Assembly (NCBI GenBank): GCA_036898135.1
Contig: CM072513.1
Span: 91,696,017 to 91,760,016 of the forward strand
Direction: 5' to 3'
DNA: 64,000 bases
Source: Oncomelania hupensis
Taxonomy: Eukaryota; Mollusca; Gastropoda; Littorinimorpha; Pomatiopsidae
Part shown: positions 1-41,700 of the stretch, piece after piece
Numbering within the stretch: the first letter of the stretch is position 1
Layout: the number at the start of each line of letters is the position of its first letter
The notes under the pieces: generated by a model
What the model saw: only the letters and a program-made list of their open reading frames with translations
What the model was told of the DNA's origin: nothing
The model's database searches: none
Made by a program: the position numbers and the translations under genes

Positions 1-823
1 GATGATTTCCCAACTTTGAAGCACCAAAAACGATTACATGGGATAGGCCTGAAGAAAATTGGGCTTGGAGTATAACATATGAAGGGGTTACCTGTCAAAA
101 ATCAGCTTTCTGGTATCAATATTGGCTTCACTTTGAGACTCCAAAGTTGTCAATTTCTTCAATTCCAAAACGTTGCCAAAAAAACACCAACATTCGGCAT
201 TTTCAAACATTAATAACTTTTTACCTATTTGTCCTATGGGGGGAAAAAATATACCACTGTGTTCAGAATGAAAAGCTCTTTAAATCTATGTCAGTTTTGT
301 GATGAGGAAATCATTTTTTTTAAATGGCTTTTGACTACCTAGTAGTACTTAGTATTGTTGAAGTTTTTATTTCTATCATTAGGTTGTATTCATTTACTAT
401 AGCATGTTTTAGTGTAAAAAGGAGATTGACAGTAATTATGAGTAAACCTAGCTAGTATTAGATTAGATAAAAAAAGAGGAAAATGGCATGGTATGTGACA
501 TTTTCTGTGAGTATAAACATTTTCTGTTAAACATTTGAAATGTCTGTACACAAGGGTGAAAACTTTCTAAGCTGAAATAAGAGAATTATGTTCATTTTTC
601 TTTCCTTTGTACATTCAGATTATTTACACAAAGTTACCAGCAGTCAATGCAGAATAATGTTCTATTCTCTACCATTTTCTATTCAAATTAACAGTGGACG
701 AGCGCATTAAAATTTAAATGGCTTGCAATCTTACTAACGTTTGAAATATCTATGCACAAAGAGCAAAACTTTCCTAGCTGAAATGATGTGCAAAGTTTCA
801 TTTTCCTATATTGCTGTTGATAG
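1..823. other. Intron of gene 1, no recognised feature
   Basis: This AT-rich stretch precedes the first visible exon of the PHD/F-box/LRR gene. It ends in a pyrimidine-containing tract followed by an AG acceptor just before position 824. I see no coding exon, RNA gene or clear repeat in it. Because the first exon starts in mid-codon, the gene must continue upstream of the window. Confidence 0.6.
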
Positions 824-30607
<29,784 letters not shown>

Positions 30608-31600
30608 TAGAAAAAAGTGTTGAGGTTGGATTGAAGGGCCTCATGATCACGCCTTTCAGTGTTCCATAACCTTTTGTAAATTTACAGCGAGTGTCACCCC
30701 ACTGGGATAAAATTAGGGTTACGGCAAAACATAGCCTCTGTAATAAAACCTACACTTGTCGATCAAGAAGGCACTTTATTACCCAATGAATTTAAAATAC
30801 TGAATTCCAAATACCGAGGTTTTTGTGTTGGTGATGTGGTAAAATATTCAGTCACTATACAAAAACAAACATGCTTCCACTGGACATTAACACATTGAAT
30901 GAACTAAGAGAAAAATTTGTTTGCAGAAGTAGACCATGCACAACCACACACAAACACACACTCACACACAAACACCCTCACACATACAAACTCACTGGTA
31001 CATAATTCTACATGTGTATATAAATAGAGGCATAAACATCATAAAACATCAAGAGATTGTGCAGAACTCATTCTCTGTGAACAACTGAGGTCACTGGTAC
31101 TGAGAGAAAATAAAAACTATATGAAAATGGAATGAGGACAAGTATTGTCACTCAGACAGACAGGTAACATTTGGGCGAATGGTGCATCTGCAAATACTGG
31201 CGTTCAGTTTTAAGGGGGTCATCAGATTTTTTAGTTGTTGTTCCTCAGCCAAAACGAACTTGCGTGACTTGGAGAAAATTTGGTGTGTGTGTGTGTGAGC
31301 GATTGTGTACATAGGAATGTTAAGAATGTTGCGTTGGATGTTGAGTTAAAAGGTTGAGAAGAACATTCCCTTGAGGAAGATTAGTTATACAGGAGTTTGT
31401 AACATAGGTAAGGTTCTCCACAAAAGTGTTCAAGGTGGGGTGCTAGTGCGGTTTGGAGAGAGAAGCTGTGATGCTGTTGCCAGTTCCTCTTCCATGGTTG
31501 AGCACTGTGGCGTGGCGGGATGTGAAATAAAGTGTTACAGAACACAACTGGTGTGTGTTAATGCCACTCGATCGATCCACCCTATATAAAATAAAGTTTG
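30608..31600. other. Probable 3' untranslated region of gene 1 and downstream spacer
   Basis: AATAAA signals lie near 30752, 31527 and 31587, any of which could end the gene 1 transcript. A (CA)-rich stretch is at 30945-30985. No conserved coding frame was recognised. Confidence 0.4.
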
Positions 31601-31796
31601 GGGGCAGAGCAACTGTAGTGTCAAGTTCAAGATTTTCTGCAGCAGCAGCCAACACACCGCCATTCAAAAACTAAAAGGGAAGGAACGTCAATATTATTTT
31701 AAAGCAGCGATTGCCTCTCAGTGCCATTTGCTGGCTTTGTGAGTTGACGCAAACCCAGAAGATTGACAGTGTAATCTTGCACGTAACTATTGTGAG

Positions 31797-31968
31797 TGGA
31801 TCATAGCAAGCTACATGGGCTTTGCCGGACTCAAAACTAAATAATATTCTGGGAAACATAACGCCCAGAGGCAGGATCGATCCCACACCTTTCAGGCGCC
31901 ATTGGTTTCAAGCTTGTGGCAAGGCAAGTTCGTCCTGCCTTAGATTATGCGGCCACAACCCTCGCTTT
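31797..31968 (-). mobile_element. tRNA-headed SINE family 4, minus strand
   Basis: The reverse complement reads GAGGGTTGTGGCCGCATAAT, then AACTTGCCTTG, ACCAATGGCGCCTG, GTGTGGGATCGATCCTGCCT and CCAGAATATTATTTA. The same order is found on + at 45078-45330, where the B box is GGTTCGATCC. Confidence 0.7.
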
Positions 31969-32686
31969 TTTTTTTTTTTAGAGTTAGTTGCTATTGCCTT
32001 TCTTCCTCTCTTTCATTTCTTCCTCTCTTTGCAGTGAACTGCATTTTATTAGCAACAATCACTTGGCACACAAAGATACATTGAGTTTGAAAGTACATTG
32101 ACTGAAAAATGTGTTTACATTTACTGAACAATCCCGATGAATGTTAACGTGCTACTTTTAAGCGTTATGTGAAAAACCCACTTCAACAAGGCAGCATGCA
32201 TCTGCGTTGACGCTAGTCTCTTGCGTAAATGTTCCTACAATTGAGAAGCAAGACTTTGTTAGGTGTTCGTGGCGGTGCTTTATACGGTATGGCATGGAGC
32301 ACGAGATGTAGAAACATTTTAAAACCATGTTACTCGTGTATTGTCAAGAATAATTAATATCTGTTTACATTTTATTTTGGGATACAATAATGTATATATA
32401 TATATATGTGAATCTCTGATACTGTTTTGTGTCCGCTTCATGTGTAAAATTTGAGCTCTCTTCATACATTCTTGCCAACACTTTATGTGGAAGGTGGAAG
32501 TGAATATTGAAGTTAAACATCTTTCCCACCATTGGTGACGCGGCAGAAGGGATAAACATCCCAGGGGAAGAGCAAGGAGTAGGGATCTAAATCAACACTG
32601 AGCCACCAGAGCAATTAATTTGCTTGGGACGGACTGAAAAATGGCCACTTGTATCTCTTCCCCCTGCAATAAGATTTGAACCTGGG

Positions 32687-32876
32687 TCATCAGTGTGCCA
32701 CTGAGCAATGGTGGTGAGAGGAGGAAGGGTTGGGCTGAAGTATTGTGGGTCATCAGTGTGCCACTGAGCGATGGTGGTGAGACGAGGAAGGGTTGGGCTG
32801 AAGTATTGTGGGTCATCAGTGTGCCACTGAGCGATGGTGGTGAGACGAGGAAGGGTTGGGCTGAAGTATTGTGGGT
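32687..32876. repeat. Minisatellite, 3 units of 63 bp
   Basis: Three units starting GTCATCAGTGTGCCACTGAG and ending GGGCTGAAGTATTGTGG follow directly on each other. Units 2 and 3 are nearly identical, and unit 1 differs at a few positions (CAATGG/CGATGG, GAGAGG/GAGACG). Because 63 is a multiple of 3 the array stays open in several frames; those ORFs are by-products. Confidence 0.95.
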
Positions 32877-33253
32877 CCAGTGTGAATACATTTCGGGTGA
32901 GATGCTTTCTTGCAAGCTGGGGATTGACCTGACATTGGTTTGAATACATCCAATCTTGGACAATAACCGATATGTGTCAACAGAGGCAGACGATGAAGAA
33001 AACTGTGTCGAGGCTTGAATATAAATGGTGTTAGCCAGCTGCATTGTCATTTGCTTTAGGAAAAACTGCGTCGTTTATTTTTATAAAAATGTGGTGTGAT
33101 GCTTATAATATACAATAATCACACACACACTCACATACATGCACACACACAAAAACACCCACAAAAACACCCACAAACACACAAGGGGTAGGCTGAAAGC
33201 TAAACAATGAACACACTGAAGAGCAGTAATGACTATAGGTGACATAGAACCTA

Positions 33254-33412
33254 TTATGCCTGGTAGCTCAGTTGATTTTGAGCAAGGGGCAAACTTGTTT
33301 GACTTAGGTACGAGACTATTCCGGTCACTGAGGGTTTTCTCCAGGTACTCTGGTTTCTTCCCTCCCTCAAAAATGATTTTAAAAAATTTTAATTTAATTT
33401 GATTTCCTTTCC
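33254..33412 (+). mobile_element. tRNA-headed SINE family 2
   Basis: CCTGGTAGCTCAGTTGATTTTGAGC resembles a tRNA A-box region (TAGCTCAGTTG). The body GGTCACTGAGGGTTTTCTCC and AGGTACTCTGGTTTCTTCCC matches the copies at 28618 and 44620. Confidence 0.7.
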
Positions 33413-33475
33413 GTCTTTAGTGACCTCCCTGTCTTCCACATGTTTGAGTGATATATGTGTTTTTGGTGTGTGTGT

Positions 33476-34035
33476 ACCCCCGTTGGGGTGCCATGGGGTT
33501 TCAGTATAAATAGTATCCCCACTTTCTGGAAATTTAGTGCTTTAAATTTTCACTGTCACTGTCTTTCTCATTTGCTCTTTCTCATTCCTGCTCTTTTCTA
33601 TCAATCTGCTATACTATCGTCTTCTTCACTAGCCCAGTCTCCTACCTTTTTTCTTGAAAACTATTCCGGGATAAGACTCCTTATTTGTGTATGAGGTCTG
33701 TTGGATCAGCTTGGGAATATTGGATGCTTTCTGCCAGGTGGTCATTAGGGCTTCCTATGATGTTATTATTTAGCAATGTAGGCATTTTATATGTATGTGT
33801 TTTGTTGATAATTTATAATGATGTTTGTATTCTATTTTGTTTTTGTAAACGGGGGTTCGATAAGTTGGGGTGAAGCCTCAGCCGTCCCCTGCGTGGGATG
33901 TCTTTATTGTAAATTGACTGGCTGGTGGAGAGCTTTCGGTTTTACCACTAGGGTTGTTTCAGCAGATCTTTTATGCGGATCGGGGGTTGTCCGGTCCTGA
34001 TTTGGCTCGGAAGAGTCCGCTGGACCTAAAGCAAT
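33476..34035 (+). repeat. MPTL-type 0.6-kb repeat (copy 4)
   Basis: Begins ACCCCCGTTGGGGTGCCATG with the small hairpin CCCCGTTGGGG, has CAGTATAAATAGTATCCCC, and ends GGACCTAAAGCAATAATAAT. It belongs to a subfamily with GGATCGGGGGTTGTCCGG that also includes the copies at 35913, 36841 and 39353. Confidence 0.8.
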
Positions 34036-34198
34036 AATAATGTAATGTAAAGGTGTGTGTGTGAGAGTGGGTAAAGCATGTTAGCATGTATGTTGGTACA
34101 GATCACCATGCTTTGAGCCTGATAGTAATTTGTGGAAAAGCACTTCTATAGCAGTCAGTATTATTATTTAATTATTATTATTATTATTATTATTATTA

Positions 34199-35405
34199 TG
34201 CACATCTGTATGACAAGGCTATTAAAGCAACCCACAACAGCGCCATCGAGAACTGGTTCAGAATGACAATCGGCGTGCGTCAAAAATGCCTACTCTCTCC
34301 AACACTCTTTAACATCTTCCTAGAGAGCTTCATGTCAGATGTTTTTGCAGGTCACAACGGCTTAGTCAGCTTAGGGGGTAGAACAATCTACAACCTCCAT
34401 TTTGCTGAAGACCTTGATGGATTGGCTGGAGAGGAACAAGAACTTGGAACAGCTGGTACAGAGGCTTGACACCACCTCTAGAGCCTTTGGAATGGAAATA
34501 AGTGCAGAGAAGACCCAAATGATAACCAATAGCACCAATGACATCAACATGGACATCAAAGTCCAAGGCCAGTCCCTCACAACAATGCACAGCTTCACAT
34601 ATTTAGGATCCATTGTATCAGACAATGGATCCTGACAGGAAGTCTTCTCCAGGAACGCACAAACAACCGCTGCCTTGACAAGGTTGAATCCCCTTTGCAA
34701 TGATTGGACCATCAGTCTATCCTATCTTATCCTATCCCGTAACTCAAAGGTCGTTGGGGCACCTTAGATGATCGTTTAACCAGCATACTCCATCTTTCTC
34801 TGTTCTCAGCAAACCTCATGGCTTCATTCAGTGTCAAACCAGTCCATTCTCGAATGTTGTCCTCCCATCTCTTTTTCTGTCCCCCTCTTCGTCTGCCTCC
34901 TTGCACCATGCCTTGCAGTATCAATCTACACTCCCAAGGTAAGGCTGCTGCTCTCCCTTATCTCCATCTTCATAATATGCTTGCAAAACATTGACCCTCA
35001 CAGCAGACCTACAAAGAAAAATACAAAGCATGGATATGAGGTGCTACAGAAGACTTCTGGGCATTTCCTATACCCAGCACATCACCAACGACGAAGTCCG
35101 ACAGACCATCACACAAGCCATTCGACAACATTATGACATGCTCACAGTGGTGAAGAAATGGAAACTCCAGTGGTATGGCCACGTCACCAGAGCATCAGGC
35201 CTTGCAAAGACCAGCCTGCAAGGCACAGTGCAAGGAGGCAGAAGAAGAGGGAGACATACAAATAGGTTGGAGGACAACATTCGAGAATGGACTGACACTA
35301 AGCGAAGCCATGAGGGTTGCTGAGGACAGAGAAACGTGGAGTACGCTGGTTAAACGATCATCTGTGGTGCCCCAACGACCTACGAGTTACAGGATAGGAT
35401 AGGAT
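34199..35405 (+). mobile_element. RTE-like retrotransposon, interrupted by an inverted RTE copy
   Basis: The plus-strand element runs from the CTGTATGACAAGGCTATTAA region (RT fingers) through a FAEDLDGLAGEEQ version of the catalytic box to the C-terminus and a GGATAGGATAGGA tail. It is split at 34719/34929 by a 200-bp minus-strand RTE 3' end (34720-34919). The flanks are ATCAGTCTA (34711-34719) and ATCAATCTA (34920-34928), a 9-bp target duplication with one later change. The FADD to FAED change and several indels mark it as dead. Confidence 0.85.
34720..34919 (-). mobile_element. RTE-like 3' end inserted into another RTE copy
   Basis: On the minus strand it encodes only the last residues ([13 protein letters not shown] ... 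end) plus a (TAGGA)n-type tail. It is 5'-truncated to 200 bp and flanked by the 9-bp duplication described for the host copy, so it is a clear case of self-nesting. Confidence 0.85.
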
Positions 35406-35560
35406 TATACACATAATACAAAACAAAGACTTAAAATTAAGATAGGAAAAAAATTAATAACAAGTGAAAAAGAAAACATTAAATAATTTGTAGAAGTTTG
35501 CATGTGTGGTCTCAACTGCCATTTATTCTATAATTTATATATTTTGTGCATAAACTGGTT

Positions 35561-35911
35561 ACCCCCGTTGGGGTGCCGGGGGTTTCAGTATAAATAGTAT
35601 CCCCACTTTCTGGAAATTTAGTGCTTTAAATTCCCACTGTCGCTGTCTTTCTCATTCCTGCTCTGTTCTATCAATCTGCTATACCATCTTCTTCTTCGCT
35701 AGACCAGTAATCTACCTTTTTTTTGAAAACTCTTCCAGGACAAGACTCCTTATTTGTGTAAATGAGGTCTGTTGGATCAGCTTGGGAATATTGGATGCTT
35801 TCTGCCAGGTGGTCACTAGGGCTTCCTATGATGTTATTATTTAGCAATGTAGGCATTTTATATGTATGTGTTTTGTTGATAATTTATAATGATGTTTGTA
35901 TTCTATTTTGT
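35561..35911 (+). repeat. MPTL-type repeat (copy 5), 3'-truncated
   Basis: The copy starts ACCCCCGTTGGGGTGCCGGG and stops abruptly after TTGTATTCTATTTTGT, where copy 6 begins. On the minus strand 35856-35671 the recurrent ORF starts [20 protein letters not shown]. Confidence 0.8.
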
Positions 35912-36475
35912 ACCCCCGTTGGGGTGCCCGGGGGTTTCAGTATAAATAGTATCCCCACTTTCTGGAAATTTAGTGCTTTAAATTCCCACTGTCGCTGTCT
36001 TTCTCATTTGTTCTTTCTCATTCCTGCTCTGTTCTATCAATCTGCTATACTATCTTCTTCTTCGCTAGACCAGTCGCCTACCTTTTTTTCTTGAAAACTC
36101 TTCCGGGACAAGACTCCTTATTTGTGTGTGAGGTCTGTTGGATCAGCTTGGGAATATTGGATGCTTTCTGCCAGGTGGTCACTAGGGCTTCTTATGATGT
36201 TATTATTTAGCAATGTAGGCATTTTATATGTATGTGTTTTGTTGATAATTTATAATGATTGTATTCTATTTTATTTTTGTAAACTGGGGTTTGATAAATT
36301 AGAGTATAGCCTCAGCGTCCCCTGCATGGGATGTCTTTATAGTAAAGTGACTGGCTGGTGGAGAGCATTCAGTTTTACCACTAGGGTTGTTTCAGCAGAT
36401 CTTTTATGCGGATCGGGGGTTGTCCGGTCCTGATTTGGCTCGGAAGAGTTTACTGGACCTAAAGCAATAATAATG
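35912..36475 (+). repeat. MPTL-type repeat (copy 6), head-to-tail with copy 5
   Basis: A near-complete copy joined directly to the broken end of copy 5. The missing 3' part of copy 5 does not resume after it, which favours recombination or deletion over simple insertion. Confidence 0.8.
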
Positions 36476-36840
36476 TAATCTTTAATTAATATTCCATTTT
36501 TGTGTTGATCTTGAAAGTCAAGGTCATTTTAGGCCTTGCAAAAACTGTTTAAAATAGGTCATCATACAGTGGAATGGCCGTTTATTTAACCCATAGTATG
36601 CAACAACATTGGGTCATTTGCTCATATATGATCATGAGAAGTAACATGAAAGCCAAGGTCACTGAAGGTCAAGTCCATCCCAGTGTTACCAGTTTTTTGA
36701 CATAATACAACTTTTGCTGTACTTTGATAGTACATTCAGTGTATTGGGAGCCCGGACGTCAAGGTCGTGAGCATAAAAAGATCAAAGTCTGTATTACTTT
36801 GCATCGTAGTGCCACTGTTTCATTTTTTTCTTCTTCTGGG

Positions 36841-37360
36841 CAGTATCCCCACTTTCTGGAAATTTAGTGCTTTAAATTCCCACTGTCGCTGTCTTCCTCA
36901 TTTGCTCTTTCCCATTCCTGCTCTGTCCTATCACTCTGCTATACTATTTTCTTCTTCGCTAGATCAATGACCTACCTTTTTTCTTGAAAACTTTTCCTGG
37001 ACAAGACTCCTTGTTTGTGTATGAGGTCTGTTGGATCAGCTTGGGAGTGTTGGAAGCTTTCTGCCGGGTGGTCACTAGGGCTTCCTATGATGTTATTATT
37101 TAGCAATATAGGCATTTTATATGTATGTGTTTTGTTGATAATTTATAATGATGTTTGTATTCCATTTTGTTTTTGTAACCGGGGGTTCGAGTAGTTGGGG
37201 TAAAGCCTCAGCCGTCCCCTGCGTGGGATGTCTTTATTGTAAAATGACTGGCCGGTGGAGGGCATTCAGTTTTCCCACTTGGGTTGTTTCAGCAGATCTT
37301 TTATGCGGATCGGGGTTGTCCAGTCCTGATTTGGCTCGGAAGAGTCCGCTGGACCTAAAG
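36841..37360 (+). repeat. MPTL-type repeat (copy 7), 5'-truncated
   Basis: Starts at CAGTATCCCCACTTTCTGG, so it lacks the hairpin and TATA-like string. The rest matches copies 4 and 6 to GGACCTAAAG. Confidence 0.75.
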
Positions 37361-37734
37361 GAACAATTAATCAAAGTCATTTTCATGTTAAATATTGCTA
37401 GTATTATAATGAGCATGTGAGTCATATGGGCTGTGGCAAAGGTTTTATGTCGTTGTCAAATAGTGATATTTATGCAAGTTGTATCTTCTTTTTTTTTTTT
37501 AAATAAAAAAGATTTATTATTATAATAAATTTAAACACTATACCAGTGGGAGTGTGCTTAAATGGTTGCTTTGCTTGCAGCATTTCTCTTTCTTTCTTCT
37601 TCTCTCTCCCTCTCTTCTTTGATTTGTTCTTAGCACATCTGTGTGATGTAAAACAAACGCTAGTTGTTTTTTTACTTTGTATTATATCTTTACTTTCCAA
37701 GTCCAACACGAAATATGTTTCCACAGACATAACA

Positions 37735-37930
37735 AACAACAACAATGATAACAGAAGTGTTCCAACTGGGCAATACCAACAATCACTTAAGGTTTGTGTT
37801 TTTGCCATCTCCGCGCCCCAACTTTGGAACTCGTTCCCCTCGAATTTGAAGCAGAGTTCTTCAACATCTTTCAGCAAAGGGGCTTAAAACACACCTCTTA
37901 ACTTTCAACTGTGAAAACCCTACACACATC
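37735..37930 (+). mobile_element. Non-LTR retrotransposon pol 3' fragment
   Basis: The + strand encodes VCVFAISAPQLWNSFPSNLK followed by SSSTSFSKG, the typical C-terminus of CR1/L2/Rex-type pol ORFs (aP.lWNsLP motif), then a frameshift and stop. No RT core remains. Confidence 0.6.
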
Positions 37931-37999
37931 ACTTTCAATTGTGTACCGATATGGTTTTTATAACTTTCATAGAGTCCTGCGCCTTAAAACACTGCAGTC

Positions 38000-38007
38000 A
38001 TCATCAT

Positions 38008-38039
<32 letters not shown>

Positions 38040-38101
38040 CCATTATCAACATCATCTTCACCGTCATCAATATCACCACCATCATCATCATCATCATCAT
38101 C
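38000..38101. repeat. (ATC)n microsatellite
   Basis: Interrupted CAT/ATC repeats over about 100 bases. Confidence 0.9.
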
Positions 38102-38534
38102 AAACTGAAGTGACATTGCTAGCTACCTGACTATCTCTTTTATACATACTCATGGTTGCTGAAAGCCCAGTCGCCAAATGTGAATGGAATGAAAATTCGC
38201 GTAATCTTCCTAACTCGTGCAGCTTACTCGTCCACTGACTTTTTTTTTTTTTCAGGGGAGACAAAACAATTGTCCAAACACATGTAGTGGTTTGTCTCCT
38301 TAAATACTGACTAAAGTTAAAGGACGCTCTTTCTTTCACCTCTCTCCTCCTACCCCCCCCCCCCCTTCCCTCACCTCCCCCCTCTCTCCCCCTCACCCAT
38401 CTCTCTCTCAACCGTCTCTTCCTCGTTTCATTATTGACAATAATTTTGACAAAGTTCTTTGAATCATGAGAAGCGCCTTTGGACTAATGGAAAATTTGAT
38501 TTGCAATAATCTAACTGGAAGTTAGTAAGTGACT

Positions 38535-38737
38535 TTATAGCGTCTGTATTTGATGCTGGCCGTGGTCCAGGCCGTAGTGAAGCTGACCGTCTTTGACCCA
38601 GGCCCAAGCCATGCGCTCTGTGCTGAAGTTGGCGGCCACTTCCCCGTTCTTGCTGACCACCACTACGCCCCCTGACCCCTGCACACGCCGTGTCATGTTG
38701 TCCAAGGCGGCCTGCGACGCTGCGGCTGGGGACAGAC
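38535..38737 (-). CDS. ASRGL1: ASRGL1-like, terminal exon 6
   Basis: Acceptor AATTCAG; the first two bases complete a Gly codon. The exon reads [20 protein letters not shown], then [20 protein letters not shown] and [16 protein letters not shown] to a TAA stop at 38537-38535. This is the C-terminal beta-strand and helix region of the small (beta) chain. Confidence 0.92.
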
Positions 38738-41700
38738 CTGAATTGGAACCAGAACACAGCCCCTTCAAAGACAGTGGACAAAAATGACTAACTATTCGTT
38801 TATTTGGAATAAAAGCGGGTACCTTGAAAAGGTTTAAGGAGATTAAAACTCGTCCTTCGGAGAAAACGCCTTCAGTGGGCCAAGGCATGTTTATTTGCTA
38901 GCTGCATGGATAAACCAGATCACCAGATCATCAGGCCTTGCAAAGACCATTCTGCAAGGCACAGTGCAAGGAGGTAGAAGAAGGGGGAGACCGAAAAAGA
39001 GGTGGGAGGACAACATTCGAGAATGGACTGGTTTGACACTGAGCGAAGCCATGAGGGCTGCTGAGGACAGAGAAAGATGGAGTATGCTGGTTAAGCGATC
39101 ATCTGTGGTGCCCCTACGACCTTCGGGTTATGGGACAGGATAGGATAGGATAGGATGGATAAACCGCATACCATACTGCAGCATTAATTTCCGTTGATCT
39201 ATGCGTGCATACATGTGTTCATGAGCGAACTCAGCTAATATAAATTGAAATAAAAAATGGCAAAAGAACGTGCGTTAGTCGGCGCTTAATCCCTGTAAGA
39301 TGGAAGTTCTACTTTAACAACACGTATTGCTTCACGCAAAAGCAATACATTACATTACATTATTATTGCTTTAGGTCCAGCGGACTCTTCCGAGCCAAAT
39401 CAGGACCGGACAACCCCCGATCCGCATAAAAGCTGCTGAAACAACCCTAGTGGTAAAACCGAAAGCTCTCTCCACCAGCCAGTCACTTTACAATAAAGAC
39501 ATCCCACGCAGAGGACGCTGAGGCTTCACCCCAACTTATCGAACCCCCGTTTACAAAAACAAAATAGAATACAAACATCATTATAAATTATCAACAAAAC
39601 ACATACATATAAAATGCCTACATTGCTAAATAATAACATCATAGGAAGCCCTAGTGACCACCTTGCAGAAAGCATCCAATATTCCCAAGCTGATCCAACA
39701 GACCTCATAGTACACAAACAAGGAGTCTTATCCCGGAAGAGTTTTCAAGAAAAAAGGTAGGAGACTGGGCTAGCGAAGAAGACGATAGTATAGCAGATTG
39801 ATAGAACAGAGCAGGAATGAGAAAGAGCAAATGAGAAAGACAGCGACAGTGGGAATTTAAAGCACTAAATTTCCAGAAAGTGGGGATACTATTTATACTG
39901 AAACCCCCAGCATTGTGGAACACTCTCCCCCAGGACTTGAGAGTCGTAGAGACACTGGACTCTTTCAAGAGGCGTCTGAAGACGTATCTTTTTTGACTAT
40001 TTTTGAGTGTATACATAGAGAAGTTTTTTTTTCTTTTTTTTTAAATTTTTTTTTCACCCTTTTTCCCCAATCCCCTGCGCCCTGAGCATGCTGCCAGCAT
40101 GGATATGTGCGCCATACAAGTGGACATCATCATCACCCCAACGGGGGTTCAAAATGCAATACCATGTGCAACAGTTACGAGCAATTTTTAATAGGGAGAT
40201 GCTTTTTCAACCAGCCTGGACACGTGCTCGTAAACTACCTGATTCCATGAGCGTGGTGATACGATGGGCCAGGCATGTCCGCATGATGGCTTCACCATGT
40301 CCTGTGGAGGACACTGCGCCTATCTCGCTGTCTGCGTACCCCCCTGAACCTGCCGCACCAAAAGACGCGTTACTGAGCTATTTGCGTGACACATACATGA
40401 CAGAGCATTGAACACAAAATTAGTTTTTAATATCCCAAAATGTACAATGTTCCGCGTTACGTGCATTAAAAAGTACATAAGATTGCTGCCACCTGCCAGA
40501 TCCTGGCGCGCAAGTCAGTTTGGATATAATGCACTGATACATTTTCGGAGTTGTTTCTGTAAAAAATATTAAACATGCACAGGTTTTGGATTGGCAACAG
40601 AGAATCGTTAAATTTAAAACATATTTTGAAGCATTTGGAGTTGATGATATTTCCTTTTTTTTTAAAAAAAAGAACCAACAACATACAATTTTATTGTTTT
40701 TGCACCACAATTTTTGAAGAGCTTTCCTAAAATAAATAAAATGAAAAGATGCAAACGATGACATCAATCTTCGTTTTTTAAAACTCACAATTCATTTTTA
40801 TAAATTGTTTTTATTTATTTTACATCAGTTCCTATCTCAAATATTTTGGATAATCATTATTTTGTCAAAAAGGTAATGTATACAATGTTGCCTTGAGGAA
40901 AACAAGAATGTCAAATCACCAATGATGGACGAGTCTCCCACTCTGCCGGGTCTTTTAGCAGTGATGCCACCGGTGGAGGTCGCGAACGCCACATTGCCGG
41001 TCCTGTCCAAGGCCACCGCTCCTACCGTGTCACAACCGTTCGGTCTGTCCCTGACATTATGGAAGGAATGAATACAATAAATACTAACCATCTTCTCTTT
41101 TTTTTCTCCAAATACTTTGACCAAACCGCAACTATAGACCATTAAGACGCTATATAATTAATTAATTAATGTGTTGGTTTATTTAAAATTTTATTTTTAT
41201 TGTACTTATATGGCTCGGATTTTTGATCTCTTGACCTCGACACTGGGGGCTCTGTACTGATTTAAGTCCCTACTACCCCATCTCTTACCTGGCTGCCAAT
41301 GATGGGTGTAAACGTCCAACTCCAATGTGTTTATTCATTCAATGTTCTCATAAATATGCTTACAGTACTGCCAAACTGGACCCTCCCCCCTCCCACCCCT
41401 CAAAAAAAAAAAAAAGACTATGGTTAACAAATGAGATGTATTATTTATTATATATACGGTCTCTGAAAAAACAAAACAAAACAAAAGAAAACAATAGGCG
41501 CATTAACCAAGATTGGATCTTGGGAAATAATTAGTGGGTCCATGATAGCGTTGGCTGTGGATAAAACTGCTCACTGATTCGAAAATAACCTTCGGCAAAG
41601 AAGTTTGTGGATCCACGATAGCGGACGGGTAGTACAGTAGTACGTATCACACTGCTCCACAAAATGTGTGCAGACGGACAGTGGTGAAGAAACGGAAACT

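Noticed and set aside
31371..31667. Short ORFs on both strands near the gene 1 3' end
   Set aside because: No domain, no splice support and no coding-type composition; likely UTR or spacer.
32587..33050. Repeat-containing protein of 120-152 codons
   Set aside because: Open only because the 63-bp minisatellite unit is a multiple of three; several frames are equally open.
38464..38888. Two overlapping minus ORFs read as separate proteins
   Set aside because: Only the frame from 38737 to 38535 continues the asparaginase; sequence upstream of 38737 is intron.
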